This document shows, piece by piece, positions 36,153 through 45,416 of a DNA stretch of 64,000 nt (the stretch's first letter is position 1; each line of letters starts with the position of its first letter). The translations under genes were made by a program, and so were the position numbers. Origin of the DNA: Lactiplantibacillus paraplantarum (GTDB lineage: Bacteria; Bacillota; Bacilli; Lactobacillales; Lactobacillaceae); contig NZ_CP032744.1 of assembly GCF_003641145.1 (NCBI RefSeq), positions 310,001 through 374,000 of the forward strand, written 5' to 3'. The notes beneath the pieces were generated by a model. The model made no database searches, was not told the origin of the DNA, and saw only the letters and a list, made by a program, of their open reading frames with translations.

Positions 36153-37982
36153 ATGGCATTTTCAGCAACGACGCGTCAACAAAATATTGAACGCTTACAA
36201 AATGAAACGCTAGATTTACTCGTTATCGGTGGTGGGATTACCGGTGCCGGTGTCGCCATTCAATCAACCGCCATGAACATGAAGACCGGATTGATCGATA
36301 TGCAAGACTTTGCAGAAGGGACTTCATCACGGTCGACGAAACTGGTCCATGGGGGCATTCGCTACTTAAAGACATTTGACGTGGGGGTAGTCGCCGATAC
36401 CGTTAAAGAACGGGCGGTCGTCCAAGGGATTGCGCCACACATTCCTAAGCCCGACCCAATGTTATTGCCGATTTATGATGAGACGGGGGCGACATTTGAC
36501 CTCTTTTCTGTCAAAGTGGCGATGGATCTGTATGATAAGCTCGCCGAAGTTAAAGATCCTAAATTCACTAATTACACCCTTTCGCGCGAGGAAGTCTTAC
36601 AGCGGGAACCACAGTTGAACCCCAAGCACTTAGTCGGTGGCGGTGTTTACCTTGATTTCCGGAATAATGATGCGCGCTTAGTGATTGAAAACATTAAGAA
36701 GGCTCACGAAAATGGTGGGATTATGGCAAGCCACGTGAAGGCAACCGGCCTCTTACATGATGATGATGGCCGGATCAATGGGATTACTGCTGAAGACTTA
36801 TTGACTGGTGAATCGTTCGAGATTCATGCCCGAATCGTCATCAATACGACCGGTCCATGGTCAGACACGATTCGTAAGATGGACCATACTGAAAAGTATC
36901 AATCCCAGATGCGGCCAACCAAGGGTGTGCATTTAGTCGTTGACGCTGAGAAACTTCCGGTACCGCAACCAACCTATTTTGATTCTGGTGATCAGGATGG
37001 CCGGATGATCTTCGTGGTGCCACGTGAAAACAAGACGTATTTCGGAACGACTGATACAGATTACCATGGCGATCTGAAACACCCGACCGTTACGCAAGAA
37101 GATGTTGATTACTTGTTGGAGATCATCAACCGTCGTTTTCCAACTGCCAAAATCACCTTAGATGATATTGAGGCTAGTTGGGCCGGCTTACGGCCACTGA
37201 TTGCGGCTAATGGTAGCTCCGATTATAACGGTGGCAATTCAGGGAAGATCAGCGATAAGAGCTTCAAGGAAGTTATCAAAGTTGTTGATCAGTTTGAAAG
37301 TCAGGAAGCCAGTCGTGAAGACGTTGAAAGTGTCCTGAACGATTTAGAAAGTTCACTGGCCGAAGACAAGTTGAATCCATCGGCCGTTTCACGCGGTAGT
37401 TCGTTGACTAGTAGCCCTGATGGATTGTTAACGCTTGCTGGTGGGAAGATTACTGATTACCGTAAAATGGCTGCGGGTGCCATGGCACTGATTGCCAAAA
37501 TCTTAGCGGATAAGTATGATGCCCACTTTAATGAAATCAATTCGAAGAATCTTCCCGTTTCTGGTGGCGATATTGATCCGCACAACGTGGATGCAACGAT
37601 TGCCTTTTATGCTAAACAGGGGACGGATAATGGTTTGGCGAATGATGAAGCGTTGCGGATTGCCAATATGTACGGTTCCAATGCTGCGCGGGTCTTTAGT
37701 TTGATTGGTAAAGTTGAACCGACGCATGGTCTCAGCTTAGCCGAAACGATTAGCTTACGTTATGCCTTGGATGAAGAAATGACCCTGACGCCAGTCGACT
37801 ACTTGCTGCGGCGCACTAACCACTTGTTATTCATGCGAGATACGCTGGATGACTTAAAGGATGGCGTCATAGCGACAATGGCCGATTACCTTGGTTGGGA
37901 TGCTGCAACGGTCAAAGCACAAACCGAATTATTGAATCAGACGATTGCTGAATCGGACTTAACAGCACTGAAGCAGGGCTAA
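36153..37982 (+). CDS. glpO: alpha-glycerophosphate oxidase
   Basis: This 609-aa FAD enzyme oxidises glycerol 3-phosphate to dihydroxyacetone phosphate. It has the FAD motif LLVIGGGITGAGVAIQ, TSSRSTKLVHGGIRYL and FFVVPR-type block IFVVPRENKTYFGTTDTDY. An insert of about 50 residues (around 360-415, rich in Ser/Glu/Asp) is present, as in oxygen-dependent oxidases of lactic acid bacteria rather than GlpD dehydrogenases, so hydrogen peroxide is a likely product. GGAGG precedes the ATG, 14 nt after glpK. It is often annotated glpD. Confidence 0.92.
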   Translation: MAFSATTRQQNIERLQNETLDLLVIGGGITGAGVAIQSTAMNMKTGLIDMQDFAEGTSSRSTKLVHGGIRYLKTFDVGVVADTVKERAVVQGIAPHIPKPDPMLLPIYDETGATFDLFSVKVAMDLYDKLAEVKDPKFTNYTLSREEVLQREPQLNPKHLVGGGVYLDFRNNDARLVIENIKKAHENGGIMASHVKATGLLHDDDGRINGITAEDLLTGESFEIHARIVINTTGPWSDTIRKMDHTEKYQSQMRPTKGVHLVVDAEKLPVPQPTYFDSGDQDGRMIFVVPRENKTYFGTTDTDYHGDLKHPTVTQEDVDYLLEIINRRFPTAKITLDDIEASWAGLRPLIAANGSSDYNGGNSGKISDKSFKEVIKVVDQFESQEASREDVESVLNDLESSLAEDKLNPSAVSRGSSLTSSPDGLLTLAGGKITDYRKMAAGAMALIAKILADKYDAHFNEINSKNLPVSGGDIDPHNVDATIAFYAKQGTDNGLANDEALRIANMYGSNAARVFSLIGKVEPTHGLSLAETISLRYALDEEMTLTPVDYLLRRTNHLLFMRDTLDDLKDGVIATMADYLGWDAATVKAQTELLNQTIAESDLTALKQG

Positions 37983-37996
37983 GGAATGGGGTGGTC

Positions 37997-38719
37997 ATGA
38001 TGAAAGATCCATTAGCACTACAATTGTTGGGGGAATTTCTCGGGACCTTTATCTTGATTCTGTTAGGTGATGGGGTTGTAGCTGGGGTAACACTCAATAA
38101 ATCCAAAGCGCAAAATGCGGGCTGGGTCGCGATTACCTTAGGTTGGGGATTTGCAGTCACGATGGGCGTCTATGCGTCCAGCTTTATGAGCCCCGCACAT
38201 CTTAATCCGGCGGTCTCACTAGGAATGGCAGTGGCCGGTAAGTTCCCATGGGCCTACGTGATTCCATATAGTGCGGCTCAGATTGCTGGTGGGGTGATTG
38301 GTGGCCTCGTGGTTTGGTTGCACTACTACCCACACTGGCAAGCAACTAAGGATGCTGGCGCGATTCTCGGCATTTTTGCAACCGGTCCTGGTATCCGGCG
38401 GTATTTCTGGAACTTTATCAGTGAAGTGATTGGAACGTTCGTCCTAGTCTTTGGCTTGTTAGCCTTCACGAAAGGCCAATTTACGGCGGGATTAAACCCG
38501 ATTGTTGTCGGAATTCTGATTATCGCTATCGGGCTATCTCTGGGTGGAACGACCGGGTATGCAATTAACCCGGCCCGGGATTTAGGTCCCCGCATTGCGC
38601 ACGCGGTATTGCCCATCGCCAATAAGGGGACATCTGATTGGGCCTACAGTTGGGTGCCAATCGCTGGACCATTGGTTGGTGGTGCGTTAGGCGCACTGTT
38701 GTTTAATGTATTGCCATAA
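37997..38719 (+). CDS. glpF: glycerol uptake facilitator (aquaglyceroporin)
   Basis: This 240-aa MIP channel has six membrane helices. The two pore motifs are NPA-type: HLNPAVSLGMA (first half) and YAINPARDLGPR (second half). The Asp after the second NPA-Arg is typical of glycerol facilitators rather than water channels. GGGGTGG precedes the double ATG; I use 37997. It is the last gene of the glp operon, 14 nt after glpO, followed by a terminator. Confidence 0.93.
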   Translation: MMKDPLALQLLGEFLGTFILILLGDGVVAGVTLNKSKAQNAGWVAITLGWGFAVTMGVYASSFMSPAHLNPAVSLGMAVAGKFPWAYVIPYSAAQIAGGVIGGLVVWLHYYPHWQATKDAGAILGIFATGPGIRRYFWNFISEVIGTFVLVFGLLAFTKGQFTAGLNPIVVGILIIAIGLSLGGTTGYAINPARDLGPRIAHAVLPIANKGTSDWAYSWVPIAGPLVGGALGALLFNVLP

Positions 38720-38740
38720 TTTTATGACTGATTTGATATA

Positions 38741-38785
38741 AACCGTGAGGACTGTTGGAATTGACAACAGTCCTCACGGTTTTAT
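38741..38785 (+). terminator. intrinsic terminator of the glp operon
   Basis: The long perfect stem AACCGTGAGGACTGTTG / CAACAGTCCTCACGGTT is followed by TTATTT. Confidence 0.9.
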
Positions 38786-39097
38786 TTGTGAGTATTGTGG
38801 TTCGAGTATGTTGTTTAGCGAGATTAGTAAGAAAATGTGTTTTGAAATGTGATTAAACTAAAATAAACATGTCGTATTCAACCGTGCTGTTCACGTAGAA
38901 TGTGTTGAGTTTGGTAATGTTAGTCGAACCATGAATTAAATGTCTAAGATATTGGATCGGAGGCGTGTGCGGTGACATGTCTTAATTCAACTAATTAGCA
39001 GCATTTTGTAATTTCACAAGTCAATTTGTTTTTCTTGAAAAACATTTATGGTAGCATGGAGATATAAATTATGACCGATGATGGGTTGTGAATCGAC
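38786..39097. other. intergenic region before the toxin-antitoxin-chaperone operon
   Basis: This AT-rich gap of about 310 bp must contain the promoter of the next operon. TTGAAA at about 39035 with a TATAAA-like sequence near 39063 is a weak candidate. No gene is seen. Confidence 0.45.
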
Positions 39098-39442
39098 ATG
39101 GCGAGTCCCCAGGAAGTACGGATGATTGTTCAAGATATTAAGAAGCGGAGAAACGCGTGGCGTATTTCTAAGCGGGCAAAGAATACCGAATTAGTGAGTA
39201 AATTGGGTCTTCCCCAATCAGAGATTTTAAAAATCGTGTTCGATAAGTTGAGTTGGCAGGATTACAGTTCAGGCCCCGAGATTGATGATCACCGGCCACC
39301 ACGTCCAGGATCTATTTGGAAGTTTGGGTTAATAATTGGCCCATATAATTGTTATTTAAAATTTCAAGATAAGCCCAGTGGGACCGTGTTATGGATTTCA
39401 ATTCATCCAGCAGAGCGTCCAATGAACTTACCATATAGATAG
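39098..39442 (+). CDS. MqsR-family toxin of a toxin-antitoxin-chaperone operon
   Basis: This 114-aa basic protein matches the layout of MqsR-like mRNA interferases: an N-terminal helix (EVRMIVQDIKKRR), then LGLPQSEILKIVFDKLSWQDYSSGPEIDD, IWKFGLIIGPYNCYLKFQ and the closing ISIHPAERPMNLPYR. Family members cleave mRNA at ribosomes. An internal ATG at 39122 has a better ribosome site (AGGA), but family alignment supports 39098. The antitoxin follows after 18 nt and a SecB-like chaperone overlaps its end, which makes a three-part system. I am fairly sure of the family, less of activity. Confidence 0.75.
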   Translation: MASPQEVRMIVQDIKKRRNAWRISKRAKNTELVSKLGLPQSEILKIVFDKLSWQDYSSGPEIDDHRPPRPGSIWKFGLIIGPYNCYLKFQDKPSGTVLWISIHPAERPMNLPYR

Positions 39443-39460
39443 GAGAAGGAGGAACTTGCG

Positions 39461-40030
39461 ATGACGAAGGTTACAAAAAGGTTTTACAATGATGAACTGG
39501 AAACAACTGAGCTGTATACAGAAGCTTGGAAGATGGAGAAAACGCAGGTAAAAGATATCTCGGACTTGCTCGTCTGGCATCACTATTGGGTAGATGCAGA
39601 TGGGGAGCTTTGGAGTGATTTTGATGATCCGATGGAAAATCCTAAAGCTGACTTTGAGGCGTATCGTGCCAGAAAGAATTATCTCAAGCCTGAGCAGATC
39701 AAACAATTTCGCCAGAATACTGGACTAACGGTTCGTGCGTTGTCCTTTTATCTAGGCATGGGGTCATCAACATTATCTCAATTGGAGAACAATAAACGAG
39801 TACAAACTAAAGAACAGGATAGCTTATTGAAAATGGCGATTGACTATTTCCGGTTGAATGGAGAATTACCTGAGCTAGGACATGAATCGTCACAGAATGA
39901 TTTAGATTGTTTGATTAATACTACGCTTGCAGTTGGTACCTATGCGACAAGTTGTTCGTATCATGAAACAATCAGTAATGATGAGTTATTCGAATATGAT
40001 TTAAATAATATGAATAGTGAGGCGTCGTAA
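39461..40030 (+). CDS. HTH antitoxin with long C-terminal tail (toxin-antitoxin-chaperone)
   Basis: This 189-aa protein has an N-terminal acidic region (1-75), a lambda-repressor-type helix-turn-helix (about 76-130: LKPEQIKQFRQNTGLTVRAL, then MGSSTLSQLENNKR) and a 59-residue tail (131-189) ending YDLNNMNSEAS. Chaperone-dependent antitoxins carry such a C-terminal extension, which makes them need a SecB-like partner. It would neutralise the toxin and repress the operon. GGAGG lies 8 nt before the ATG. Its stop codon overlaps the next ATG (TAATG). Confidence 0.78.
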   Translation: MTKVTKRFYNDELETTELYTEAWKMEKTQVKDISDLLVWHHYWVDADGELWSDFDDPMENPKADFEAYRARKNYLKPEQIKQFRQNTGLTVRALSFYLGMGSSTLSQLENNKRVQTKEQDSLLKMAIDYFRLNGELPELGHESSQNDLDCLINTTLAVGTYATSCSYHETISNDELFEYDLNNMNSEAS

Positions 40031-40440
40031 TGGCTGTTCTAAATTTTAAAGGCTATATTGTTGAAGATAGCAGTTATCAAAGAAATAATAATTACGTTCC
40101 GGTGGCTAAACCAGTAAATTTAACGCCGGATATTGAGACGACTAATGACGTGCAGGGTAGTAACATTCTAGTTAAGTTACGCGTTAGTGTTGGATCAACA
40201 TCTAACAAGGCGATGCCTTTCAGAGCAAGCATTACGATTAATGGAACGTTTGAATTTAATGTTTCTGAAGACGACAGTGGTGTAGGTGTCGATATGTTGA
40301 TTCGGAATAATGCCGTTGCGATTCTGTATCCATATGCACGAGCACTCATCGCTAATCTAACGTTATCTTCAAATGAATACCCAGCCGTAACGTTGCCAAC
40401 AATCAACGTTGCTAAGGTGTTAGCAAACAGTGAACGATAG
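40030..40440 (+). CDS. SecB-like chaperone of the toxin-antitoxin system
   Basis: This 136-aa protein resembles SecB: beta-strands with FRASITINGTFEFNV, then the SecB-like helix block AILYPYARALIANLTLSSNEYPAVTLPTINV, which matches the ALYPYAR...LTxxxxFPPLxLxPINF pattern of SecB. Firmicutes normally lack SecB for secretion. Its overlap with the antitoxin gene indicates a dedicated chaperone that holds the antitoxin tail, as in mycobacterial TAC systems. It may sense protein export or folding stress. The family call is by eye from the C-terminal half. Confidence 0.78.
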   Translation: MAVLNFKGYIVEDSSYQRNNNYVPVAKPVNLTPDIETTNDVQGSNILVKLRVSVGSTSNKAMPFRASITINGTFEFNVSEDDSGVGVDMLIRNNAVAILYPYARALIANLTLSSNEYPAVTLPTINVAKVLANSER

Positions 40441-40460
40441 ATTGGTGTTGTAACGAATAG

Positions 40461-40520
40461 TAAAAATCAGCTCAGTGTGTTCTGCCGTGTAAAAGGCGAA
40501 ACATACTGGGCTGATTTTTT
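40461..40520. terminator. bidirectional intrinsic terminator
   Basis: The stem AAAATCAGCTCAGTGTGTT pairs with AACATACTGGGCTGATTTT, with T runs in both directions, between the chaperone gene and the convergent acetyltransferase. Confidence 0.85.
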
Positions 40521-40527
40521 GAAACCA

Positions 40528-41145
40528 CTAATTTAACAAGTTAGGATCAATCTGGCGGTCTTTAAAGTAGTACTGACGGTCGTGATCATTAATGTGTCGC
40601 AAGATATGGGCGGGATTCCCCACGGCGACGACGTTATCGGGTAAGTCTTTGGTCACGATGCTGCCAGCGCCAACGACGACATTGTCGCCAATCGTAATAC
40701 CGGGTAGTACGATGGCACCTGCGCCGAACCAACAGTTACGGCCGATATGAACTGGCATATTGTACTGATAAGCTTGTTCGCGCAATGATGGCAAAATCGG
40801 ATGGCCCGCGGTTGCAATTGTCACGTTGGGGCCGAACATCGTGTAGTCGCCAACGTAAATATGGGTATCATCGACTAGTGTTAGGTTGAAGTTGGCGTAA
40901 ACCCCCTTGCCGAAGTGGACGTGGTGCCCACCAAAGTTACTGTGGAACGGTGGTTCGATGTAACACTGCGGGCCGATTTCTGCGAACATCTTGCTAAGTA
41001 GAATTTGGCGCTTGGTTAGTTCGCTGGGCCGAGTTTGGTTGAAATCATAGAGCAGATCGAGATAGCCAAATTGGCGTTTTTCAAGTTCAGGGTCGTTAGG
41101 CAAGTAGAGTTCGCCGGTATGAAGGCGATCATTATTATTAGTCAT
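40528..41145 (-). CDS. maltose/galactoside O-acetyltransferase-type (LbH) enzyme
   Basis: This 205-aa enzyme of the Maa/LacA/NodL group transfers acetyl from acetyl-CoA to sugars. It has the N-terminal domain with [12 protein letters not shown] and the left-handed beta-helix hexapeptides ([46 protein letters not shown]), with the catalytic His in TAGHP. The MFS gene lies 3 nt upstream, so it is third in an operon with the HAD phosphatase. The substrate is unknown. Confidence 0.9.
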   Translation of the reverse strand: MTNNNDRLHTGELYLPNDPELEKRQFGYLDLLYDFNQTRPSELTKRQILLSKMFAEIGPQCYIEPPFHSNFGGHHVHFGKGVYANFNLTLVDDTHIYVGDYTMFGPNVTIATAGHPILPSLREQAYQYNMPVHIGRNCWFGAGAIVLPGITIGDNVVVGAGSIVTKDLPDNVVAVGNPAHILRHINDHDRQYYFKDRQIDPNLLN

Positions 41146-41148
41146 TAA

Positions 41149-42309
41149 TTAAGCTTCCTTTCGTGGTTGGTGGCAACCAGTCATTATCGCTAAGCTTCCG
41201 AGAATTAGCATAATCCATACTAAAACGTTAGCAGTAAGGGTCTGCGGGCCAAAGTGACCGAGTCCGTTCCAGATGAGTGGGGCAAAAAACGCGCTAATGA
41301 TGGTGGCAATCGTCAAGTAACTGCTTAGAACGTTGACTTGGGAGCCGTCCAAGCCAGTATTGCTAGTGAAGACTAGGTATGGTCCGGTGTACGAGTAAAT
41401 AAAGTTAAAGAACACGGCGGCACTGATTGCTACGTTCGCATTGGGGGCTAACCACAATACTAAGACCGAAATAGCAGCGCCGGCATAGCCTAAGGTTAGG
41501 GTGAACCGGTGCAAATACCGGTACAGATAGCCAAAGGTCAGGCCGGCCAGCAAACCGCCGATATTCATGGCTGCTAAGGTTAGATTGATGGTGGCAGCGT
41601 TACCAAAATGGCGGGCGCTAAAGTAACTCGGCAGCTTTAATTGAACGCCCCAGATGAGCAAGTAGGTCATAAAAGTGAGGCCAAGTAATGTCCATTGACG
41701 CCGCGGTAGTCGCGTTTTTTCGGTGGTCGACTGATTCGTTGGGGTCGTTTTTGCTGGCTCGGCAGGTTCGGGAACGAAGCAGGCAACGCCCACTGCGATC
41801 ATAATGAGCAGCCCGTACAACCAAAAGACGGCGTGCCAGCTAAGGCCAATTAGAATGCCCGCCAATCCTAGCAATATTGCGTTACCAAGGGCTGAGAGGC
41901 CCGTCTGGTAACCTAACAGTCGGGCCCGCAAATCACCGGTAAAGCTGTGGGTCAACAAGCTGATGGCGTGTGGTGAAAAGAGGCCGACACCTAAGCCTAA
42001 TCCGAGCCGACTGACCATGATGACGGTAAAGTTAGTCGTGATAGCGGGAATCAGCCCCATGATGGCACTGATTAAGAGCCCACTAATCACGACCGGTCGC
42101 AAGCCCCACCGATTCGTTAGTCGCGGGTTGAGCAACAGCGTGATTAACGCACTACAATTGGCAATCGTGACGACCCACTCGATCATCGTCGTCGGAACGG
42201 TGGGAAAGGTCCGTTTAAGCTGAGGAATGATGCCCGTAATAACGGTAGTGATTCCCGTCACCGTAGAGAGGCTAAGAATACTGACTGTGGTGATCAACCG
42301 TGGTTGCAT
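41149..42309 (-). CDS. MFS transporter
   Basis: This 386-aa transporter has about 12 membrane helices and resembles the cyanate/aromatic or sugar-efflux branches of the major facilitator superfamily: NPRLTNRWGLRPVVISG (motif A region) and SRLGLGLGVGLFSPHAISLLTHSF. It lies 3 nt after the HAD gene and 3 nt before the acetyltransferase, so the three genes are cotranscribed. Substrate unknown. Confidence 0.85.
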   Translation of the reverse strand: MQPRLITTVSILSLSTVTGITTVITGIIPQLKRTFPTVPTTMIEWVVTIANCSALITLLLNPRLTNRWGLRPVVISGLLISAIMGLIPAITTNFTVIMVSRLGLGLGVGLFSPHAISLLTHSFTGDLRARLLGYQTGLSALGNAILLGLAGILIGLSWHAVFWLYGLLIMIAVGVACFVPEPAEPAKTTPTNQSTTEKTRLPRRQWTLLGLTFMTYLLIWGVQLKLPSYFSARHFGNAATINLTLAAMNIGGLLAGLTFGYLYRYLHRFTLTLGYAGAAISVLVLWLAPNANVAISAAVFFNFIYSYTGPYLVFTSNTGLDGSQVNVLSSYLTIATIISAFFAPLIWNGLGHFGPQTLTANVLVWIMLILGSLAIMTGCHQPRKEA

Positions 42310-42312
42310 GGC

Positions 42313-43104
42313 TTATGCCTCCAACCAGTGCTTGATCCACTGTAAGACACCTTGTTCTTGGTTTGTACCTGTCGTGGCGTTGGCTACGGCCGTCACGGCT
42401 GGTTGAGCATTCGCCATGGCGACGCCGCAGCCGACTTCCCGGAGCATTTCTAGGTCGTTACCGCCATCGCCAAATGCGGCCATGTCAGCGAGGTTGATTC
42501 CTAATACTTGCCCGAGTTGCGCTAAGCCCGCTGCCTTATTCATGCCGGGTTGGATAATGTCGATGTCGCCGTGACCACTGCTGGTTGGTTCGGCGATACC
42601 CGTCAGTAACTCACGGAGTTCAGTTACAATCGCGGTGGTGCGTTCTGGTGGACACGTGATGGCGAACTTCATAATATCATCGTCAAGCTGATCGTAGCTT
42701 TCAACGACGGCTAAGTGATGATAATAATGTCGCATTTGCGCCACGTGCTCGGGATCAGTGGTCGCTAGGGTGTAAGCACTTTTGGCACCGCAAACCAGTA
42801 GCTTTAAATCCGGGATGGTTTGAATCTTAGTCAGAATCGTCTGGATTGCGTCTGGCTGAAAAGCGTTAAGTGCGTAAACGTGGTCGGCATCGCGGATGTA
42901 GGCCCCATTTTCAGCAAGGTAGATCATCTCAGGATAGTCCTTGAAGAAGGACTTGAGTTGAAAGTATTGATTGCCACTCGCAATCACGAACCGCACGCCC
43001 CGTAGTTGTAATTGTTGATAAAGCAGTGCAAATTGAGCTTCGTCGTAAGTCATATCGTCACGCAAAAAGCTGCCATCCATATCAGTTGCTATTAATTTAA
43101 TCAT
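42313..43104 (-). CDS. Cof-type HAD hydrolase
   Basis: This 263-aa haloacid dehalogenase-like sugar phosphatase has motif I DMDGSFLRDD (residues 8-17), motif II IASGNQYFQ, Lys in MNKAAGLAQLG and motif IV AFGDGGNDLEML. The longer open frame to 43212 overlaps the AraC gene; GGGAG before the ATG at 43104 gives the normal N-terminus. It is first of a three-gene operon with an MFS carrier and an acetyltransferase. Confidence 0.9.
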   Translation of the reverse strand: MIKLIATDMDGSFLRDDMTYDEAQFALLYQQLQLRGVRFVIASGNQYFQLKSFFKDYPEMIYLAENGAYIRDADHVYALNAFQPDAIQTILTKIQTIPDLKLLVCGAKSAYTLATTDPEHVAQMRHYYHHLAVVESYDQLDDDIMKFAITCPPERTTAIVTELRELLTGIAEPTSSGHGDIDIIQPGMNKAAGLAQLGQVLGINLADMAAFGDGGNDLEMLREVGCGVAMANAQPAVTAVANATTGTNQEQGVLQWIKHWLEA

Positions 43105-43174
43105 GGTTAAAATCTCCCGTCGTTTAATTGATAGCCGTAGCTTACCACGAAATTCAGACCACGAAGGGACATTT

Positions 43175-44047
43175 TTAGAGGCAACTAGTATCAATTCGAT
43201 GATAACGGGCATAGGCTTGGCGATAGTCGGTAGGCGTCATGCCCTTCCAAGATTTAAAATTCCGATTGAACGTCTTACTATTCGGAAAGCCGCATTGCAT
43301 GGCAATATATTCAATCTTGAGATCAGTCTCTAATAAGAGGCGTCGCGCGTTCATAAGCCGGATGAGCCGCAAGTATCGGTTAACGGATAGTTGGACGTTC
43401 GCGTTGAATTGCTGATTCAAAGTCGTCAGTGAGACGTGAAACTGCTCGGCTAAAGCGTTACCGTCGATTGGTTCAGCATAGTGCTGGTTGATCGCATTCA
43501 TGACGGTATCTGTCAACGTCAGATTGGGCGTAACCGCAGTAGTCGTCAGGGGCACTGTAAATGTCTGGCCAAGGGTCACCAGTAATTGATAAAAATGGCT
43601 GAGAATTTGTAACCGTAGTAGATCAGTTGTGGGAGTCATCAACAGGTCGTGAATGGCGACTAATTGTTGACGAACATTGGCATAGGCTTGAGGGTGGGCC
43701 TTAGCCGAAGCGGCCCCGTTTAAAGTCAATTGCCAGTTGACGCTTGCCGGAAGTTTGGCCTGTAAGAAGTCGTCGTCAATGATGAGACCGAACTCCACCC
43801 AGTCAACTTCGGTGGGGCCACTAGCACTGTGGACGACCCGTCGATTAGTAGTCCACAGATCACCAGGACGATATTCAGTTGTGTGGCCATCGGTGACGAA
43901 TTTTAGAGTTGTGCCGCTGACGAGATAGTTCAATTCAATCCCTTGGTGCCAATGTGGGGCAACGTTGATATCAGTCAATGGATCATGTTCGTAATATTTA
44001 AAGGGGAGACGGGGGATCGTTTGGACCGTCTCGTGTAAGATTTTCAT
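43175..44047 (-). CDS. AraC-family transcriptional regulator
   Basis: This 290-aa regulator has an N-terminal cupin ligand domain (APHWHQGIELNYLVSG, PGDLWTTNRRVVHS) and a C-terminal pair of HTH motifs (NALAEQFHVSLTTLNQQFNA; IEYIAMQCGFPNSKTFNRNFKSWKGMTPTDYR). GAGG precedes the ATG at 44047. It is divergent from the HAD gene at 44207 and upstream of the HAD-MFS-acetyltransferase operon, so it may control one of them in response to a sugar. Confidence 0.9.
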   Translation of the reverse strand: MKILHETVQTIPRLPFKYYEHDPLTDINVAPHWHQGIELNYLVSGTTLKFVTDGHTTEYRPGDLWTTNRRVVHSASGPTEVDWVEFGLIIDDDFLQAKLPASVNWQLTLNGAASAKAHPQAYANVRQQLVAIHDLLMTPTTDLLRLQILSHFYQLLVTLGQTFTVPLTTTAVTPNLTLTDTVMNAINQHYAEPIDGNALAEQFHVSLTTLNQQFNANVQLSVNRYLRLIRLMNARRLLLETDLKIEYIAMQCGFPNSKTFNRNFKSWKGMTPTDYRQAYARYHRIDTSCL

Positions 44048-44206
44048 AACTAGACCTCGCTTCAGGATTTTGCAAAATCGCACCGCTTCCTTTCAAAAAT
44101 CAACCTTGATGGCTGACGAGCTATGCTATATTAGAAACATAGCAAGCGAAGGACGGTGGCATGCCTTAATTGTAACCGTATTCGCGATTGAAAGGAACGA
44201 AAACTC

Positions 44207-45034
44207 ATGACAATTAAATTAATCGCGATTGATATTGATGATACGCTCTTGAACAGCAAGGGTGAGCTGTTACCGAGTACGATTACGGCCGTTAAAGAAG
44301 CGCGTGATCAAGGAATCAAAGTAGTTCTGTGTACTGGCCGACCACTCGCTGGCGCACAACAGTACTTAGACGCGCTAGGCCTTACCGGTGATGACCAGTA
44401 CGTGATTACGTATAACGGTGCTGTAATCGAGAGCATTGCTGGCCGGATCGTCGCCAAACATTTAGTGGATAATGCGCACTATCGGCAATTAACGGCGTTT
44501 GGGAAAGAACACCACGTGCCCTTTAACGTCCTCGATGCGGACAGTACGATCTATACGGCTGACCGGGACGTTAACTGGGTGACGGTGGTACAGGCGTGGG
44601 AGAATCAGGCGGGCCTGTTAATTCGGGACCCTGACGATTTACCAGCTGATTTTCAAATTGCTAAGGGCTTATTTGTGGGTGAAGGCCCGCAGCTTGACGC
44701 TGTCGAAGCGCAAGTCAAGGCAACTTTTGATCAGGATTTATACGTGGTCCGTGCGGCAACTAACTTCTTGGAGTTGATGCACGCTGGCGTTAATAAGGGG
44801 CAAGCCGTTCAGGATCTAGCCGCTGTTTTAAAACTACAACCAGACGAAGTGATGGCGCTGGGAGACGAACAGAACGATCTACCCATGTTCGCCTTTGCTG
44901 GAACAGCCGTCGCGATGGGCAATGGTAGTGACATTGCTAAGGCGCATGCCAATCATGTTACCGCTACTAATGATGCCGATGGGGTCGCGGCTGCGATTCG
45001 TCAATGGGCTTTGTTAGACTATTCCAAGAATTAG
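44207..45034 (+). CDS. Cof-type HAD sugar phosphatase (YidA-like)
   Basis: This 275-aa enzyme shows HAD motif I IDIDDTLLNSKG, motif II LCTGRPLAG, the Lys in GVNKGQAVQDLA and motif IV ALGDEQNDLPMF. It is close to YidA, which dephosphorylates sugar phosphates. GAAAGG precedes the ATG. It is divergent from the AraC-type gene, with a 160-bp shared promoter region. Confidence 0.9.
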   Translation: MTIKLIAIDIDDTLLNSKGELLPSTITAVKEARDQGIKVVLCTGRPLAGAQQYLDALGLTGDDQYVITYNGAVIESIAGRIVAKHLVDNAHYRQLTAFGKEHHVPFNVLDADSTIYTADRDVNWVTVVQAWENQAGLLIRDPDDLPADFQIAKGLFVGEGPQLDAVEAQVKATFDQDLYVVRAATNFLELMHAGVNKGQAVQDLAAVLKLQPDEVMALGDEQNDLPMFAFAGTAVAMGNGSDIAKAHANHVTATNDADGVAAAIRQWALLDYSKN

Positions 45035-45099
45035 TTTCACTAAAACAGTTGACAAGTCTTCACAATGAGTTTATGATTGCAAATATTAAAAATAAATGA

Positions 45100-45416
45100 G
45101 ACTAAACGTGATGATCAGGAGAGTAAAGTCAGGGTAATCTTAAGCGAGCCGCTGGATGGTGTGAAGCGGTGGTGAACTTGGCTGGAAAGTAGCCTGAGAA
45201 CTGCTAATGCGACGGGTTGGAGTGTTAGCTGGGTGCCCCCATTAACGGGCCAACGTATCGTCAGTTAGCGATTACTGTTCGGGGAAACTCGTCATCGGTG
45301 TTGATAATTGGCCGTACGCGTAAAGGTGACGAGCTGCGGTTCGTGACGAATTAAGGTGGTACCACGCGTTAGCGTCCTTACAAAATCAATTGATGATTTT
45401 GTAAGGACGCTTTTTT
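45100..45416 (+). promoter_or_regulatory. T-box riboswitch upstream of brnQ
   Basis: The leader carries a stem I beginning GATGATCAGGAGAGTAAAG, an apical AGCGAGCCGCTGGATGGTG block, and the T-box sequence AAGGTGGTACCACGCG at 45353-45368. An intrinsic terminator follows at 45372-45416 (GCGTCCTTACAAAATC and its complement, then TTTTTT). Uncharged tRNA would favour the antiterminator and turn on brnQ. A branched-chain amino acid specifier is expected from the gene, but I could not place the specifier codon with confidence. Confidence 0.93.
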
